Source: Pseudomonas sp. S04
Lineage (GTDB): Bacteria > Pseudomonadota > Gammaproteobacteria > Pseudomonadales > Pseudomonadaceae
NCBI RefSeq assembly: GCF_009834545.1
Contig: NZ_CP019427.1
Coordinates: 5,341,501-5,405,500, forward strand
Direction: 5' to 3'
Length of the DNA stretch: 64,000 bases
Both the position numbers and the translations under genes were made by a program. A model generated the notes under the pieces. The model was not told the origin of the DNA. It saw only the letters and a list, made by a program, of their open reading frames with translations, and searched no databases. This document shows positions 22,019 to 30,553 of the stretch, piece after piece. Position 1 is the stretch's first letter. Every line of letters begins with the position of its first letter.

Positions 22019-23668
22019 TCAGTAGCGCTGCGGGGTCGAACGGGCGACGATGGCTTCCACATCCAGACCTCGCGGCAACGCACCGTAAACCCGGCCTCCA
22101 CCGTTCAGGCGACTGGCGATAAAGGCGTCGCTGACGCTGGCATTGCCCGCCTCGAGCAACAACTTGGCCTGCAGGCCCAGGGCAATGTCCTCGGTCAGTT
22201 GGCGGGCGCGGTATTGGATGTCGCTGGTGTCCTTGAACGCCGCCTGCAACTGCTGGATGTGCGTGGCCAGGCGTTTGTCGCCATGCCCGTCGCCCAGTTC
22301 GCTGAACAGTGCATCGAGCACTCCGGGCTCTTTGGACAGGGCACGCAGCACGTCCAGGCACTGCACGTTACCGGAACCTTCCCACGTCGAGTTCACCGGC
22401 GCCTCACGGTACAGGCGCGGCAGGATGCTTTCCTCGACATAACCGGCGCCGCCCATGCACTCGGCAGCTTCATTGATCATGGCCGGGGCGCGCTTGCAGA
22501 TCCAGTACTTGCCCACCGCTGTCACCAGCCGGGCGAACTTGGCTTCCTGGGAGTCATCCAGTTGATCCAGCGCCTGCCCCATGCGCAGGCTCAAGGCCAG
22601 GGCGGCCTCGCTTTCCAGCGCCAGGTCGGCGAGCACGTTCTGCATCAGCGGCTGTTCGCTGAGAAACTTGCCACCCACCTGGCGGTGGGCGCAGTGATGG
22701 CTGGCCTGAGTCAGCGCCTGGCGCATCAAGGCACTGGAGCCGACCATGCAATCAAAACGGGTCATGGCGACCATTTCGATAATGGTCGGTACGCCACGCC
22801 CCTCCTCGCCGATCATCCACGCCAGCGCCCCACGAAACTCGACTTCACTGGACGCATTGGAGCAATTGCCCAGTTTGTTTTTCAGGCGCTGGATGTAGAA
22901 CTGGTTCCGCGTGTCATCCGGTCGATGGCGCGGCAGCAGGAAGCAGGTCAGGCCCTTGTCGGTCTGGGCCAGGGTCAGGAAGGCGTCGCACATCGGTGCC
23001 GAGCAGAACCATTTATGGCCCACCAGTTCATACGCCTGGCCCGGACCGGCCGCACCGACTGGATACGCCTTGGTGGTATTGGCCCGCACGTCGGTGCCGC
23101 CCTGCTTCTCGGTCATCGCCATGCCGATCGTGACGCCGGCCTTGTGGGCCATGCCGACATTGCGCGGGTCATACTCGCGGGCGAGGACTTTCGGCAGCCA
23201 TTGCCGGGCGATGTCCGGCTGCAGACGCAAGGCGGGCACGCTGGCGAACGTCATGGTCAGCGGGCAGCCACTGCCGGCTTCGGCCTGGCTGTGCAGGTAC
23301 GTCATGGAGGCCCGGGCAACATGGGCGCCGGCCTGTGGATCGGTCCAGGGCAAGGACGTCAGCCCGTGCTCGACCGCAGCCCGCATCAGTTCATGGTAAG
23401 CCGGGTGAAACTCCACCAGGTCGATGCGATGACCATACCGATCATGGCTGCAGAACAGCGGCTTGTTCTGGTTGGCCAAAAACCCCGCGGCCATCAACGG
23501 ACCACCGGCCAAGGCACCATAGGCGTCGATTCGCGACTCGGCCCAACCCGCCCCGAAACGCCGCGACCACTCTTGCAGCGGCAGGTCGACGCGGTACAGG
23601 TTGACCCCGTCCAGGGAGGGTGGCTGATTGGTGACTTCGTGGGTTTCGGCGAACTGGTGCAGGTTCAT
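22019..23668 (-). CDS. aidB: Acyl-CoA dehydrogenase family protein, AidB-like
   Basis: A 549-residue flavoprotein; E. coli AidB is about 541. It begins 'MNLHQFAETHEVTNQPPSLDGVNLYRVDLPLQEW', characteristic of AidB rather than metabolic acyl-CoA dehydrogenases. The FAD-binding middle domain has 'GMAMTEKQGGTDVRANTT' and 'HKWFCSAPMCDAFLTLAQT'. The C-terminal domain includes 'CMGGAGYVEESILPRLYREAPVNSTWEGSGNV', with the active-site-region acidic residues. In E. coli AidB is induced by alkylation damage and binds DNA. No Ada-type operator was recognised here. It lies 73 bases downstream of the LadS-like kinase on the same strand. Confidence 0.9.
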   Translation of the reverse strand: MNLHQFAETHEVTNQPPSLDGVNLYRVDLPLQEWSRRFGAGWAESRIDAYGALAGGPLMAAGFLANQNKPLFCSHDRYGHRIDLVEFHPAYHELMRAAVEHGLTSLPWTDPQAGAHVARASMTYLHSQAEAGSGCPLTMTFASVPALRLQPDIARQWLPKVLAREYDPRNVGMAHKAGVTIGMAMTEKQGGTDVRANTTKAYPVGAAGPGQAYELVGHKWFCSAPMCDAFLTLAQTDKGLTCFLLPRHRPDDTRNQFYIQRLKNKLGNCSNASSEVEFRGALAWMIGEEGRGVPTIIEMVAMTRFDCMVGSSALMRQALTQASHHCAHRQVGGKFLSEQPLMQNVLADLALESEAALALSLRMGQALDQLDDSQEAKFARLVTAVGKYWICKRAPAMINEAAECMGGAGYVEESILPRLYREAPVNSTWEGSGNVQCLDVLRALSKEPGVLDALFSELGDGHGDKRLATHIQQLQAAFKDTSDIQYRARQLTEDIALGLQAKLLLEAGNASVSDAFIASRLNGGGRVYGALPRGLDVEAIVARSTPQRY

Positions 23669-23741
23669 GGCGGGCCTCCTTGGGTCAGCGAAGACCCTCA
23701 GTTAAGCACCCTGCCACCCCCTCACAAAGTGGCATATACGC

Positions 23742-26123
23742 CTAAATGCCGGCGCTTTCACCTTGCTGCTGGCAAAGTAACCGACGATGCAGCACCGCCT
23801 GCAACTCTTCGAATTTCACCGGTTTGCTCAGGCAATCAGTCAGCCCGGCCTCGAAGTCCAGGCTGGTGGTGGCCACCGCAGCCAGCACCGCAACGTTGGC
23901 GTAGCCCGGCAGCGCACGGATCTGCTCGCACATCGTCTGCCCCGCCAGCGCGGGCATCGGACTGTCCAGCAGCACCGCATCAAAATACTCCCGGCGCAAG
24001 CACTCCAGCGCGGCGGGGGCGCTGTCGACACTGCGCACCCGATAGCCGAGCTTGAGCAACATGCCGCGCACCACCAGTTGATTGATACTGTCGTCGTCGA
24101 CCAACAACACCCGGCAATCCTGGGGGTCGCGCACGCTCACCAGGTCCTGGCCGTGACGCACGGTAGCGGTGCTCGGCGGCAGCGTCACCACCTCGAACTC
24201 GACATCCAGCTGAAACCGGCTGCCACGCCCAGGTTCAGAGCGGTGGGTCAGGCGCCCGCCGATCAACTCGACCAATTGCCGACAGATCGCCAACCCCACT
24301 CCCAGGCCGCCGTACTCGCGGGTCATGGAACCGTCGAGCTGGAAAAAGCGCTGATACATGGTCGCCTCGCCCAGGTCAGTAAAGCCGATGCCGGTGTCGA
24401 TTACGGCAAAGGACAACGCCTGGCGCCCGGCTTCAGCCGGCTTGCCGCTGACCCGCAACGCCAACCCGCCGACGTGGGTGAACTTGATCGAGTTGTCCAG
24501 CAGGCACTCCAGGCACTGCACCAGCTTGGCGCTGTCACCGTGCAGGCGATCGGGCAAGCCCTGGGCCAGCTCAACCTTGAAATCCAGGGCCTTGCTCGCG
24601 GCATTGGCGGCGAACTGCTGGTGCAGGCCATCGACCACCGAACGCAGGCTGAACGACTCCGGGTAGGCCTTGAGGCGCCCGGCCTGCAACTCGGTCAGGG
24701 TCAGGATGCCGTTGACCATGCGCATCATGTCCCGGGCCGAACCGGCGGCGGTCTGCTGATACTGCTCCAGCTCCGGATCCATCTCGACGGTCTGCATCAA
24801 CTCCAGCGAACCGATCACCCCATTCATCGGCGTGCGCAGTTCGTGGGTCAGGGTCGCCAGGAACTCATCCTTGAGCTGGTTACTGTGGGCCAGTTGCTGG
24901 TTCAACACTTCCAGCTTCTGCCCGGCATCGAACAATGTCTGTGCCTGCTGCTCGCGCATGGTGTTGATGCGGTCAGCCAGGGCCAGGGACAGCAATGCGA
25001 CCTCAATCGCCGAACCGATCTGGCTGGCGTACATGGTCAGGAACACGTTAGGCAGGTAGCCCAGCACCATCAGCGTATTGACGATGCCGCCGAGCAGGAA
25101 CGCCGACCAGGCGATGATGAAATAGCGTGCTACCCGCAGGCCGCGCCACCAGGCGAAAATCCCCGCCGAGAAAATCACCACGGTGAAGATCAGCGCCAAT
25201 GCCGTGGCCAGGCGCAGGGCCAGGGCATAGCTGGTCATCAACGACAGGCCGACCACCACCGCGCTGCAGGCCACCAGCGTCAATAGCAGGCGATCGAACC
25301 AGCGACTGTGACTGGAGGTTTGCAGGAAACTGCGGGCGAACTGGCTGCCGAACAGCGCCGCGCAGCCGATGAAAAACGGTGTCGAGGCGTTGGCCCACCA
25401 AGGGTTGTTCGGCCAGAAGTACTCCACCGCCGCCCCGTTCACCGAGAGCTGGTACAGGCCGAACGAGGCGATATAGAAGATGTAATAGAGGTAGCTGGTG
25501 TCGCGCACGCTGAGGTAGATGAACAGGTTATAGACCAGCATCCCCAGCAGGACCCCGTAAATCAGCCCGAGGATATACAGGCGCACCGGCTGGTCTTCCA
25601 GATAGGCCGTACTCGACCACAGCGCCAGCGGCGCCTGGATCGAACCCTGGCTTTGCAGGCGCAGGTAGACGGTCTTCTGTTCATTGGCCACGAAGGGCAA
25701 GTCAAACAGGTAGTTGTTCTGGCGAATTTCCCGGGTGGCGAACGGCAAGGCGTCACCGGTGCGCTGCTTGAGCTGATAATTCCCAGTGCCATCGGGCAGG
25801 TACAGGTCGACGTGATCCAGGGGTGGGTACGCCAACTCCAGCAGCCAGGTACGCAGGACCTCGGGATTGCTCGGGCGGTAATGCAGGTCGATCTTCAGCC
25901 AGAACACCGAACGGGAGTAACCGGCATTCAGGGTGGCTTTGTGGTGGGGGCTGAAATGACCGGCCGCCGCTTGGGCCTGGACGTCTTTGATGCTCGCAGT
26001 GCCGGCGACATCCTCGTACACCTGCATGATCCGACCCAAGGGGAGCTTTTGGGTGAACTCATCAAAGTCCGCTGCGCTCGCCAACATGGGCAAACTCAAC
26101 AGCAACATCAGCAAATAGCGCAT
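23742..26123 (-). CDS. ladS: LadS-like hybrid sensor histidine kinase (7TMR-DISM)
   Basis: A 793-residue hybrid kinase starting at ATG 26123. A signal peptide (about 1-18) is followed by a periplasmic 7TMR-DISMED2 sensor (about 30-165) and a 7TM region (about 175-370). The kinase core has the H-box 'FLATLTHELRTPMNGVIGSLE' near residue 430, the N-box 'CLLDNSIKF', and G-boxes 'DTGIGF' and 'GLGVGLAICRQL'. The receiver (about 665-780) keeps the acidic pair 'LLVDDDS', the acceptor Asp in 'VLLDSPMP' and the Lys in 'CLSKPV'. Divergent location next to thiD-thiE-hemL matches P. aeruginosa ladS, which acts through GacS to raise RsmY/Z and favour biofilm. The name rests on domain order plus remembered synteny. 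Confidence 0.88.
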   Translation of the reverse strand: MRYLLMLLLSLPMLASAADFDEFTQKLPLGRIMQVYEDVAGTASIKDVQAQAAAGHFSPHHKATLNAGYSRSVFWLKIDLHYRPSNPEVLRTWLLELAYPPLDHVDLYLPDGTGNYQLKQRTGDALPFATREIRQNNYLFDLPFVANEQKTVYLRLQSQGSIQAPLALWSSTAYLEDQPVRLYILGLIYGVLLGMLVYNLFIYLSVRDTSYLYYIFYIASFGLYQLSVNGAAVEYFWPNNPWWANASTPFFIGCAALFGSQFARSFLQTSSHSRWFDRLLLTLVACSAVVVGLSLMTSYALALRLATALALIFTVVIFSAGIFAWWRGLRVARYFIIAWSAFLLGGIVNTLMVLGYLPNVFLTMYASQIGSAIEVALLSLALADRINTMREQQAQTLFDAGQKLEVLNQQLAHSNQLKDEFLATLTHELRTPMNGVIGSLELMQTVEMDPELEQYQQTAAGSARDMMRMVNGILTLTELQAGRLKAYPESFSLRSVVDGLHQQFAANAASKALDFKVELAQGLPDRLHGDSAKLVQCLECLLDNSIKFTHVGGLALRVSGKPAEAGRQALSFAVIDTGIGFTDLGEATMYQRFFQLDGSMTREYGGLGVGLAICRQLVELIGGRLTHRSEPGRGSRFQLDVEFEVVTLPPSTATVRHGQDLVSVRDPQDCRVLLVDDDSINQLVVRGMLLKLGYRVRSVDSAPAALECLRREYFDAVLLDSPMPALAGQTMCEQIRALPGYANVAVLAAVATTSLDFEAGLTDCLSKPVKFEELQAVLHRRLLCQQQGESAGI

Positions 26124-26448
26124 AAAGCCCCAGCATGGCCTGTCCGGTGCGTCAGGAAGCCCCCCCATTTCCTTTTGAGCAGACGTCGAACCGATACAAC
26201 CTGTTATTGGTTTGGATCCACTCTAGCATAGCCGCTGGTGGCGTTTGAACACCATTGAAATTTTTAGTTTGAAGGCTCTAGAACGGGCCTTTCGGCGGAA
26301 CAGAGCGGTCAATACCTGAAGATCCAGTCAGATTATGAGGATCATCCCTAACCGCCCGCCGCTGCCACGAGCCCACGCGGCTGGCAGCAAGTCCTGGCGT
26401 GCTGCCAGGCGCACCGAAAAAACGTGTTTGGTGGTAAGCTCGCGCACC
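26124..26448. other. Divergent intergenic region between ladS and thiD
   Basis: This 325-base stretch carries no recognisable gene. On the minus strand TATGCT at 26225-26230 could be the -10 of ladS, embedded in CCAGCGGCTATGCTA. The same 15-mer occurs upstream of the DUF1820 gene at 30465-30479. No TPP riboswitch fold could be built on the thiD side. Confidence 0.4.
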
Positions 26449-27246
26449 ATGAATATCTACAGCTCTCGCCCCGTTGTCCTCTGTCTCTCCGGCCACGACC
26501 CAAGTGGTGGCGCCGGCTTGCAGGCAGATATCGAAGCCCTGCTGGCTCAGGGTTGTCATGCGGCCCCGGCCGTCACTGCCCTGACCGTGCAAGACACCGT
26601 CAATGTCAGTGATTTCCGCGTCCTCGATCGTGAGTGGGTACTGGCCCAGGCCAATGCCGTCCTCAACGACTCGCAGGTTGCGGCGGTCAAGCTGGGCATG
26701 CTCGGCTCACTGGAAATGGTCGACACCGTGGTCGAACTGCTCCAGGCGCATCCGCACCTGCCCGTGGTCTGCGACCCGGTGCTGCGCGCCGGCGGCGGCG
26801 GACGCCTGGGCAAGGACGAAGTCGGCTACGCCATGCGCGAGCGCCTGCTGCCATTGGCGATCATCGCCACCCCTAACCTTCCTGAAGCCCGGATCCTGGC
26901 TGAACTGCCAGACGGCAGCGCCGACCAGTGCGCAGAAAAACTCCTGCCCTACGTCAAACACTTGCTGATTACCGGTGGGCATGGCGACGAACATCAAGTA
27001 CACAATCGCCTCTACAGCCGCGACGGTCACCGCGAAACCTTTACCTGCCAGCGCCTGCCCGGCAGCTACCACGGATCCGGATGCACCCTGGCCAGCGCCC
27101 TGGCCGGTCGCCTGGCCCAGGGCGAACACCTCGCCAGCGCGGTGAAGTCGGCACTGGACTACACGTGGCGCACCCTGCGTGACGCCGAACAACTGGGCAA
27201 AGGCCAGTTTGTTCCGCGCCGCCTGCCGCTGGATTTTTGCTCGTAA
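26449..27246 (+). CDS. thiD: Hydroxymethylpyrimidine/phosphomethylpyrimidine kinase
   Basis: A 265-residue ribokinase-fold enzyme that phosphorylates HMP and HMP-P in thiamine synthesis. 'VLCLSGHDPSGGAGLQADIEALLAQGCH' is the substrate/Gly-rich N-terminal motif. 'VKLGMLGSLEMVD' and 'VVCDPVLRAGGGGRL' follow, and the C-terminal 'LPGSYHGSGCTLASALAG' holds the anion hole and catalytic region. The motif has Ser-Tyr-His-Gly-Ser-Gly, where many ThiD have N-T-H-G-T-G-C, so it is a slightly divergent version. The ATG at 26449 is used because the 38 residues before it in the same frame are unlike the family. It heads a thiD-thiE-hemL run. Confidence 0.92.
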   Translation: MNIYSSRPVVLCLSGHDPSGGAGLQADIEALLAQGCHAAPAVTALTVQDTVNVSDFRVLDREWVLAQANAVLNDSQVAAVKLGMLGSLEMVDTVVELLQAHPHLPVVCDPVLRAGGGGRLGKDEVGYAMRERLLPLAIIATPNLPEARILAELPDGSADQCAEKLLPYVKHLLITGGHGDEHQVHNRLYSRDGHRETFTCQRLPGSYHGSGCTLASALAGRLAQGEHLASAVKSALDYTWRTLRDAEQLGKGQFVPRRLPLDFCS

Positions 27247-27264
27247 CGCCATGAGGCTTGCCCG

Positions 27265-27888
27265 ATGAAATTACGTGGTCTGTACGCCATTACCGACAGT
27301 CAGTTACTGGCCGGCAAGTTCCTGCCCTATGTGCAAGCGGCACTGGAGGGTGGCGTGACCTTGCTGCAGTACCGCGACAAAAGCACCGACGAGGCGCGCC
27401 GCCTGCGCGAAGCCGAAGCCCTGCGCGGCCTGTGCGAGCGCTACAAGACCCAGTTGATCATCAACGACGACGCCGAACTGGCCGCACGCCTGGGCGTCGG
27501 CGTGCACCTGGGGCAAACCGATGGCCCGCTGACCCCGGCCCGGGCGCTGCTGGGTCGCCAGGCGATCATCGGCTCGACCTGTCACGCGCAGATCGAGCTG
27601 GCCGAACAAGCGGCCAAGGAAGGTGCCAGTTATGTCGCCTTCGGCCGCTTTTTCAACTCCAACACCAAACCCGGCGCACCGACCTGCAGCCTCGAACTGC
27701 TCGACCAGGCCCGCGCCCGGCTACACCTGCCGATCTGTGCGATCGGCGGTATCACCCTGGACAACGCCGCCCCGCTGGTGGCCCATGGGGTCGACCTGCT
27801 GGCCGTGGTGCATGGCCTGTTCGGCGCCGACAGCACGAGCGAAGTGACCCGCCGCGCGCGCGCCTTCAACGCATTGTTCAATTCCTGA
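27265..27888 (+). CDS. thiE: Thiamine phosphate synthase
   Basis: A 207-residue TIM-barrel enzyme that joins HMP-PP and thiazole phosphate to thiamine phosphate. Seen: '[10 protein letters not shown]' at the start, 'LLQYRDKS' (substrate-binding Gln, Arg and Lys), '[23 protein letters not shown]', '[16 protein letters not shown]', '[16 protein letters not shown]' and '[13 protein letters not shown]'. The length is normal. It follows thiD by 18 bases and precedes hemL by 18 bases, so the three are probably one transcript. A second long frame overlapping it is antisense-quality noise. Confidence 0.95.
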   Translation: MKLRGLYAITDSQLLAGKFLPYVQAALEGGVTLLQYRDKSTDEARRLREAEALRGLCERYKTQLIINDDAELAARLGVGVHLGQTDGPLTPARALLGRQAIIGSTCHAQIELAEQAAKEGASYVAFGRFFNSNTKPGAPTCSLELLDQARARLHLPICAIGGITLDNAAPLVAHGVDLLAVVHGLFGADSTSEVTRRARAFNALFNS

Positions 27889-27906
27889 ATTTTTGAGAGC
27901 CCTACC

Positions 27907-29190
27907 ATGTCTCGTTCCGAAATCCTGTTTGCCAACGCCCAGAAACACATTCCCGGCGGCGTGAATTCGCCCGTACGTGCATTCAAGAGCGTGGGCGGCA
28001 CCCCGCTGTTCTTCAAGCACGCTGAAGGCGCCTACGTGACAGACGAAGACGACAAGCGCTATGTCGACTACGTCGGCTCCTGGGGCCCGATGATTCTCGG
28101 CCACAGCCACCCAGAAGTGCTGGACGCTGTGCGCAAGCAACTGGAACACGGCCTGTCCTACGGCGCCCCAACGGCGATGGAAACCGAAATGGCCGACCTG
28201 GTCTGCTCGATCGTGCCGTCGATGGAAATGGTGCGCATGGTCAGCTCCGGCACCGAAGCGACCATGAGCGCGATTCGCCTGGCCCGTGGTTTCACGGGCC
28301 GTGACAGCATCATCAAGTTCGAAGGCTGCTACCACGGCCATTCCGACAGCCTGCTGGTCAAGGCCGGCTCGGGCCTGCTGACCCAAGGCGTGCCAAGTTC
28401 CGCTGGCGTACCCGCCGCCTTTGCCAAGCACACCCTGACCCTGCCGTTCAACGACATCGATGCGGTGGCCAAGATGCTCGGCGAAGTCGGCCAGGAAGTG
28501 GCGTGCATCATCGTCGAGCCGGTAGCCGGCAACATGAACTGCGTACCGCCGGCTCCGGGTTTCCTCGAAGGCCTGCGCAGCCTGTGCGACCAGCACGGCG
28601 TGGTGCTGATTTTCGACGAAGTGATGACCGGTTTCCGCGTGGCATTGGGCGGCGCCCAAGCGCACTACGGCGTGACTCCAGACCTGAGCACCTTCGGCAA
28701 GATCATCGGCGGCGGCATGCCGGTGGGTTGCTTCGGCGGCAAGCGCGAAATCATGTCGCACATTGCCCCGCTGGGTCCGGTCTACCAGGCTGGCACCCTG
28801 TCGGGTAACCCGCTGGCCATGGCGGCCGGCCTGACCACCCTGCGCCTGATCAGCCGTCCGGGCTTCCACGCCGAACTCAGCGACTACACCAGCCGCCTGC
28901 TCGATGGCCTGCAACAGCGTGCCGATGCCGCGGGCATCCCATTCGTCACGACCCAGGCGGGTGGCATGTTCGGCCTGTACTTCAGTGGCGCCGACGACAT
29001 CGTGACCTTTGACGACGTCATGGCCAGCGATGCCAACCTGTTCAAGCGTTTCTTCCACCTGATGCTCGAAGGCGGCGTGTACCTGGCGCCAAGCGCCTTC
29101 GAGGCAGGCTTCACCTCGATCGCCCACGGCGACGCCGAGTTGCAGTTGACCCTGGACGCGGCCGAGCGAGCATTTGCCGCGCTGAAGTAA
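27907..29190 (+). CDS. hemL: Glutamate-1-semialdehyde 2,1-aminomutase
   Basis: A 427-residue PLP enzyme that converts glutamate-1-semialdehyde to 5-aminolevulinate in C5 haem synthesis. It begins '[66 protein letters not shown]'. '[17 protein letters not shown]' binds the phosphate, '[13 protein letters not shown]' carries the PLP-ring Asp, and the Schiff-base Lys is in '[12 protein letters not shown]' at about residue 265. It is followed by a perfect intrinsic hairpin. Its operon position with thiDE is conserved in pseudomonads. Confidence 0.96.
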   Translation: MSRSEILFANAQKHIPGGVNSPVRAFKSVGGTPLFFKHAEGAYVTDEDDKRYVDYVGSWGPMILGHSHPEVLDAVRKQLEHGLSYGAPTAMETEMADLVCSIVPSMEMVRMVSSGTEATMSAIRLARGFTGRDSIIKFEGCYHGHSDSLLVKAGSGLLTQGVPSSAGVPAAFAKHTLTLPFNDIDAVAKMLGEVGQEVACIIVEPVAGNMNCVPPAPGFLEGLRSLCDQHGVVLIFDEVMTGFRVALGGAQAHYGVTPDLSTFGKIIGGGMPVGCFGGKREIMSHIAPLGPVYQAGTLSGNPLAMAAGLTTLRLISRPGFHAELSDYTSRLLDGLQQRADAAGIPFVTTQAGGMFGLYFSGADDIVTFDDVMASDANLFKRFFHLMLEGGVYLAPSAFEAGFTSIAHGDAELQLTLDAAERAFAALK

Positions 29191-29199
29191 GCCAAAACC

Positions 29200-29230
29200 G
29201 CTGACGTCGACCTCGGTCGACGTCAGCTTT
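29200..29230 (+). terminator. Intrinsic terminator after hemL
   Basis: GCTGACGTCGACC, a 2-base TC loop and its exact reverse complement are followed by TTTAT. The 13-base-pair perfect stem begins ten bases after the hemL stop. Confidence 0.85.
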
Positions 29231-29326
29231 ATCCTACATTGCTGTCTTTTTGCTGCTACGACTATCCAAGTTGCCGCTAAAAGCGGTAGATATAGTTCCC
29301 GCGCGGCAGAAAAACGAGTAAAGACT

Positions 29327-29356
29327 TTGTAAGGAAGGTCCTGCTTATTTCATAAT
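29327..29356 (+). promoter_or_regulatory. Sigma-70 promoter candidate for the Sel1 gene
   Basis: TTGTAA (29327-29332), an 18-base spacer and CATAAT (29351-29356) lie 58 bases upstream of the ATG at 29415. Confidence 0.45.
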
Positions 29357-29414
29357 GCGCGCTTATTGGATCCCTCGATGGGTCCGCGCGCCCTTCAGAG
29401 GTAAGTCGATTCCC

Positions 29415-29969
29415 ATGAACCGCACCGGCCGCACCCTTGCATTGGGCTGCCTGTTGCTCCTTCAGCCGCTGCTCGCGCACGCACAAGCCGGCGGCAACTC
29501 GTTGTTGATCCCGGCAATGGGTCGTTGCACCCTCAATACCCAGCCTGAAGACCTGAAGGAGGCCCTTGAAGCCTGCCAGAAAGCGTCGGACGCCGGGGAT
29601 GCGGAAGCGCAATACGAGTTGGGCGAGTTCTACTACGACGGTAAAAATGCACCGCGCGACCTCAATCAAGCCCTGAGCTACTTCGAAAAGGCCTCCCTGC
29701 AAGGCCACGCCCAGGCGCAATTCAAACTCGGCACCATGTTCTTCCACGGCGAAGGCGTGCCCGCCAATAACGTCCAGGCCTATATCGTGCTGAAAATGGC
29801 TGCGGTCAACGGCGCCGAAGATGCGCTGGACACGGCCGACGAAGTCGCCGAGCACATGCAACGCGATGAACTGGAAGTCGCCACCCAGGTGCTGGGGCAG
29901 ATTTTCCGCAAATACCTGATGGAGCTGCAAAGCGCGGATGGGCGTACGCCGTTCTCGCCGCTGCCGTAA
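29415..29969 (+). CDS. Sel1/TPR-like repeat protein, secreted
   Basis: A 184-residue protein with a signal peptide 'MNRTGRTLALGCLLLLQPLLAHAQA' cleaved near residue 25. The ATG at 29415 follows AGAGGTAAG; the 20 residues upstream in frame are unlike a signal sequence. Two Sel1-type repeats are visible: 'DAEAQYELGEFYYDGKNAPRDLNQALSYFEKASLQGH' and 'HAQAQFKLGTMFFHGEGVPANNVQAYIVLKMAAVNG'. Sel1 repeats mediate protein contacts, and here it should act in the periplasm. The partner is unknown. It stands alone between the hemL terminator and a REP pair. Confidence 0.82.
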   Translation: MNRTGRTLALGCLLLLQPLLAHAQAGGNSLLIPAMGRCTLNTQPEDLKEALEACQKASDAGDAEAQYELGEFYYDGKNAPRDLNQALSYFEKASLQGHAQAQFKLGTMFFHGEGVPANNVQAYIVLKMAAVNGAEDALDTADEVAEHMQRDELEVATQVLGQIFRKYLMELQSADGRTPFSPLP

Positions 29970-29992
29970 GCCTTCACTGACCTGTCTGGCCC

Positions 29993-30067
29993 CATTGCGA
30001 GCAGGCTCGCTCCCACAAACAGTGTGTTCACAGAAGACCCGCTGTGGGAGCTAGTCTGCTAGCGATG
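29993..30067. repeat. REP pair in opposite orientation
   Basis: ATTGCGAGCAGGCTCGCTCC (starting 29994) and GTGGGAGCTAGTCTGCTAGC (starting 30044) are diverged REP units facing each other. They lie between the Sel1 gene and the convergent DUF1820 gene, and share the GGGAGC core of the REPINs but not their centre. Confidence 0.65.
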
Positions 30068-30088
30068 AAGACGACGCGGTGTTAAGGC

Positions 30089-30418
30089 TTACTTCTCAGG
30101 CATCGGCATCGGAAACGGCATGACATTGCCGACCGCGCCACGGGCTTCGCTGATTTTTGGCGTGCCCAGGCGCTCGACCTCGTCGATGCGCACAATCGAA
30201 TGCATCGGCACAAAACTGCGCACCACGCCTTCGAACTGCGCCTTGAGCTTCTCTTCGCTCGGATCGACGACCACTTGCGTGCGCTCGCCAAAGACGAACT
30301 CTTCCACTTCCAGGAAGCCCCACAGATCGCTTTGATAGATCTGCTTGGCGTACATTTCGAACACCTGGCCCTGGTTGAGGAAAATCACCTTGTAGATTGG
30401 AGCTTCACGTTTGGTCAT
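30089..30418 (-). CDS. DUF1820 family protein
   Basis: A 109-residue cytosolic protein starting 'MTKREAPIYKVIFLNQGQVFEMYAKQIYQSDLWGFLEVEEFVFGERTQ', which is the DUF1820 pattern. The protein ends in a methionine/proline-rich tail 'VMPFPMPMPEK'. The ATG at 30418 is chosen because the frame upstream is antisense to miaB. Function is unknown. It is divergent from miaB, sharing a 135-base promoter region, an order kept in P. aeruginosa as I remember it. Confidence 0.85.
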   Translation of the reverse strand: MTKREAPIYKVIFLNQGQVFEMYAKQIYQSDLWGFLEVEEFVFGERTQVVVDPSEEKLKAQFEGVVRSFVPMHSIVRIDEVERLGTPKISEARGAVGNVMPFPMPMPEK

Positions 30419-30513
30419 GGTGGGCGGGTAACACATCGAGGGATAAAAATGAGGGCGCGAACTATAGCATAGCCGCTGGACGCACGACGGTAGGAACCTG
30501 AGGACTTGTTCCC

Positions 30514-30519
30514 TATAAT
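30514..30519 (+). promoter_or_regulatory. Perfect -10 box upstream of miaB
   Basis: TATAAT lies 34 bases before the miaB ATG at 30554. No good -35 hexamer is found at 16-19 bases upstream, so an activator may be needed or the box may be fortuitous. Confidence 0.4.
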
Positions 30520-30553
30520 GCGCGGTTCTTTGAATCACGTGATGACCCCGTCC

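Noticed and set aside
21968..24055. A 695-codon plus-strand frame opposite the aidB-like gene
   Set aside because: It starts inside a REP arm and runs antisense to a complete flavoprotein; no domain seen.
26310..26350. Possible TPP riboswitch before thiD (TACCTGAAGATCCAG)
   Set aside because: It recalls ACCTGATCTGGATAAT only loosely. The CTGAGA element and the paired P2-P5 helices cannot be drawn.
27258..27896. A 212-codon frame overlapping thiE in another phase
   Set aside because: It is on the same strand but arginine/proline-rich, with no motif; the thiE frame has every family signature.
29993..30067. CRISPR-like appearance of repeated palindromes
   Set aside because: The units are REP palindromes of irregular spacing; there are no regular spacers and no cas genes in the window.
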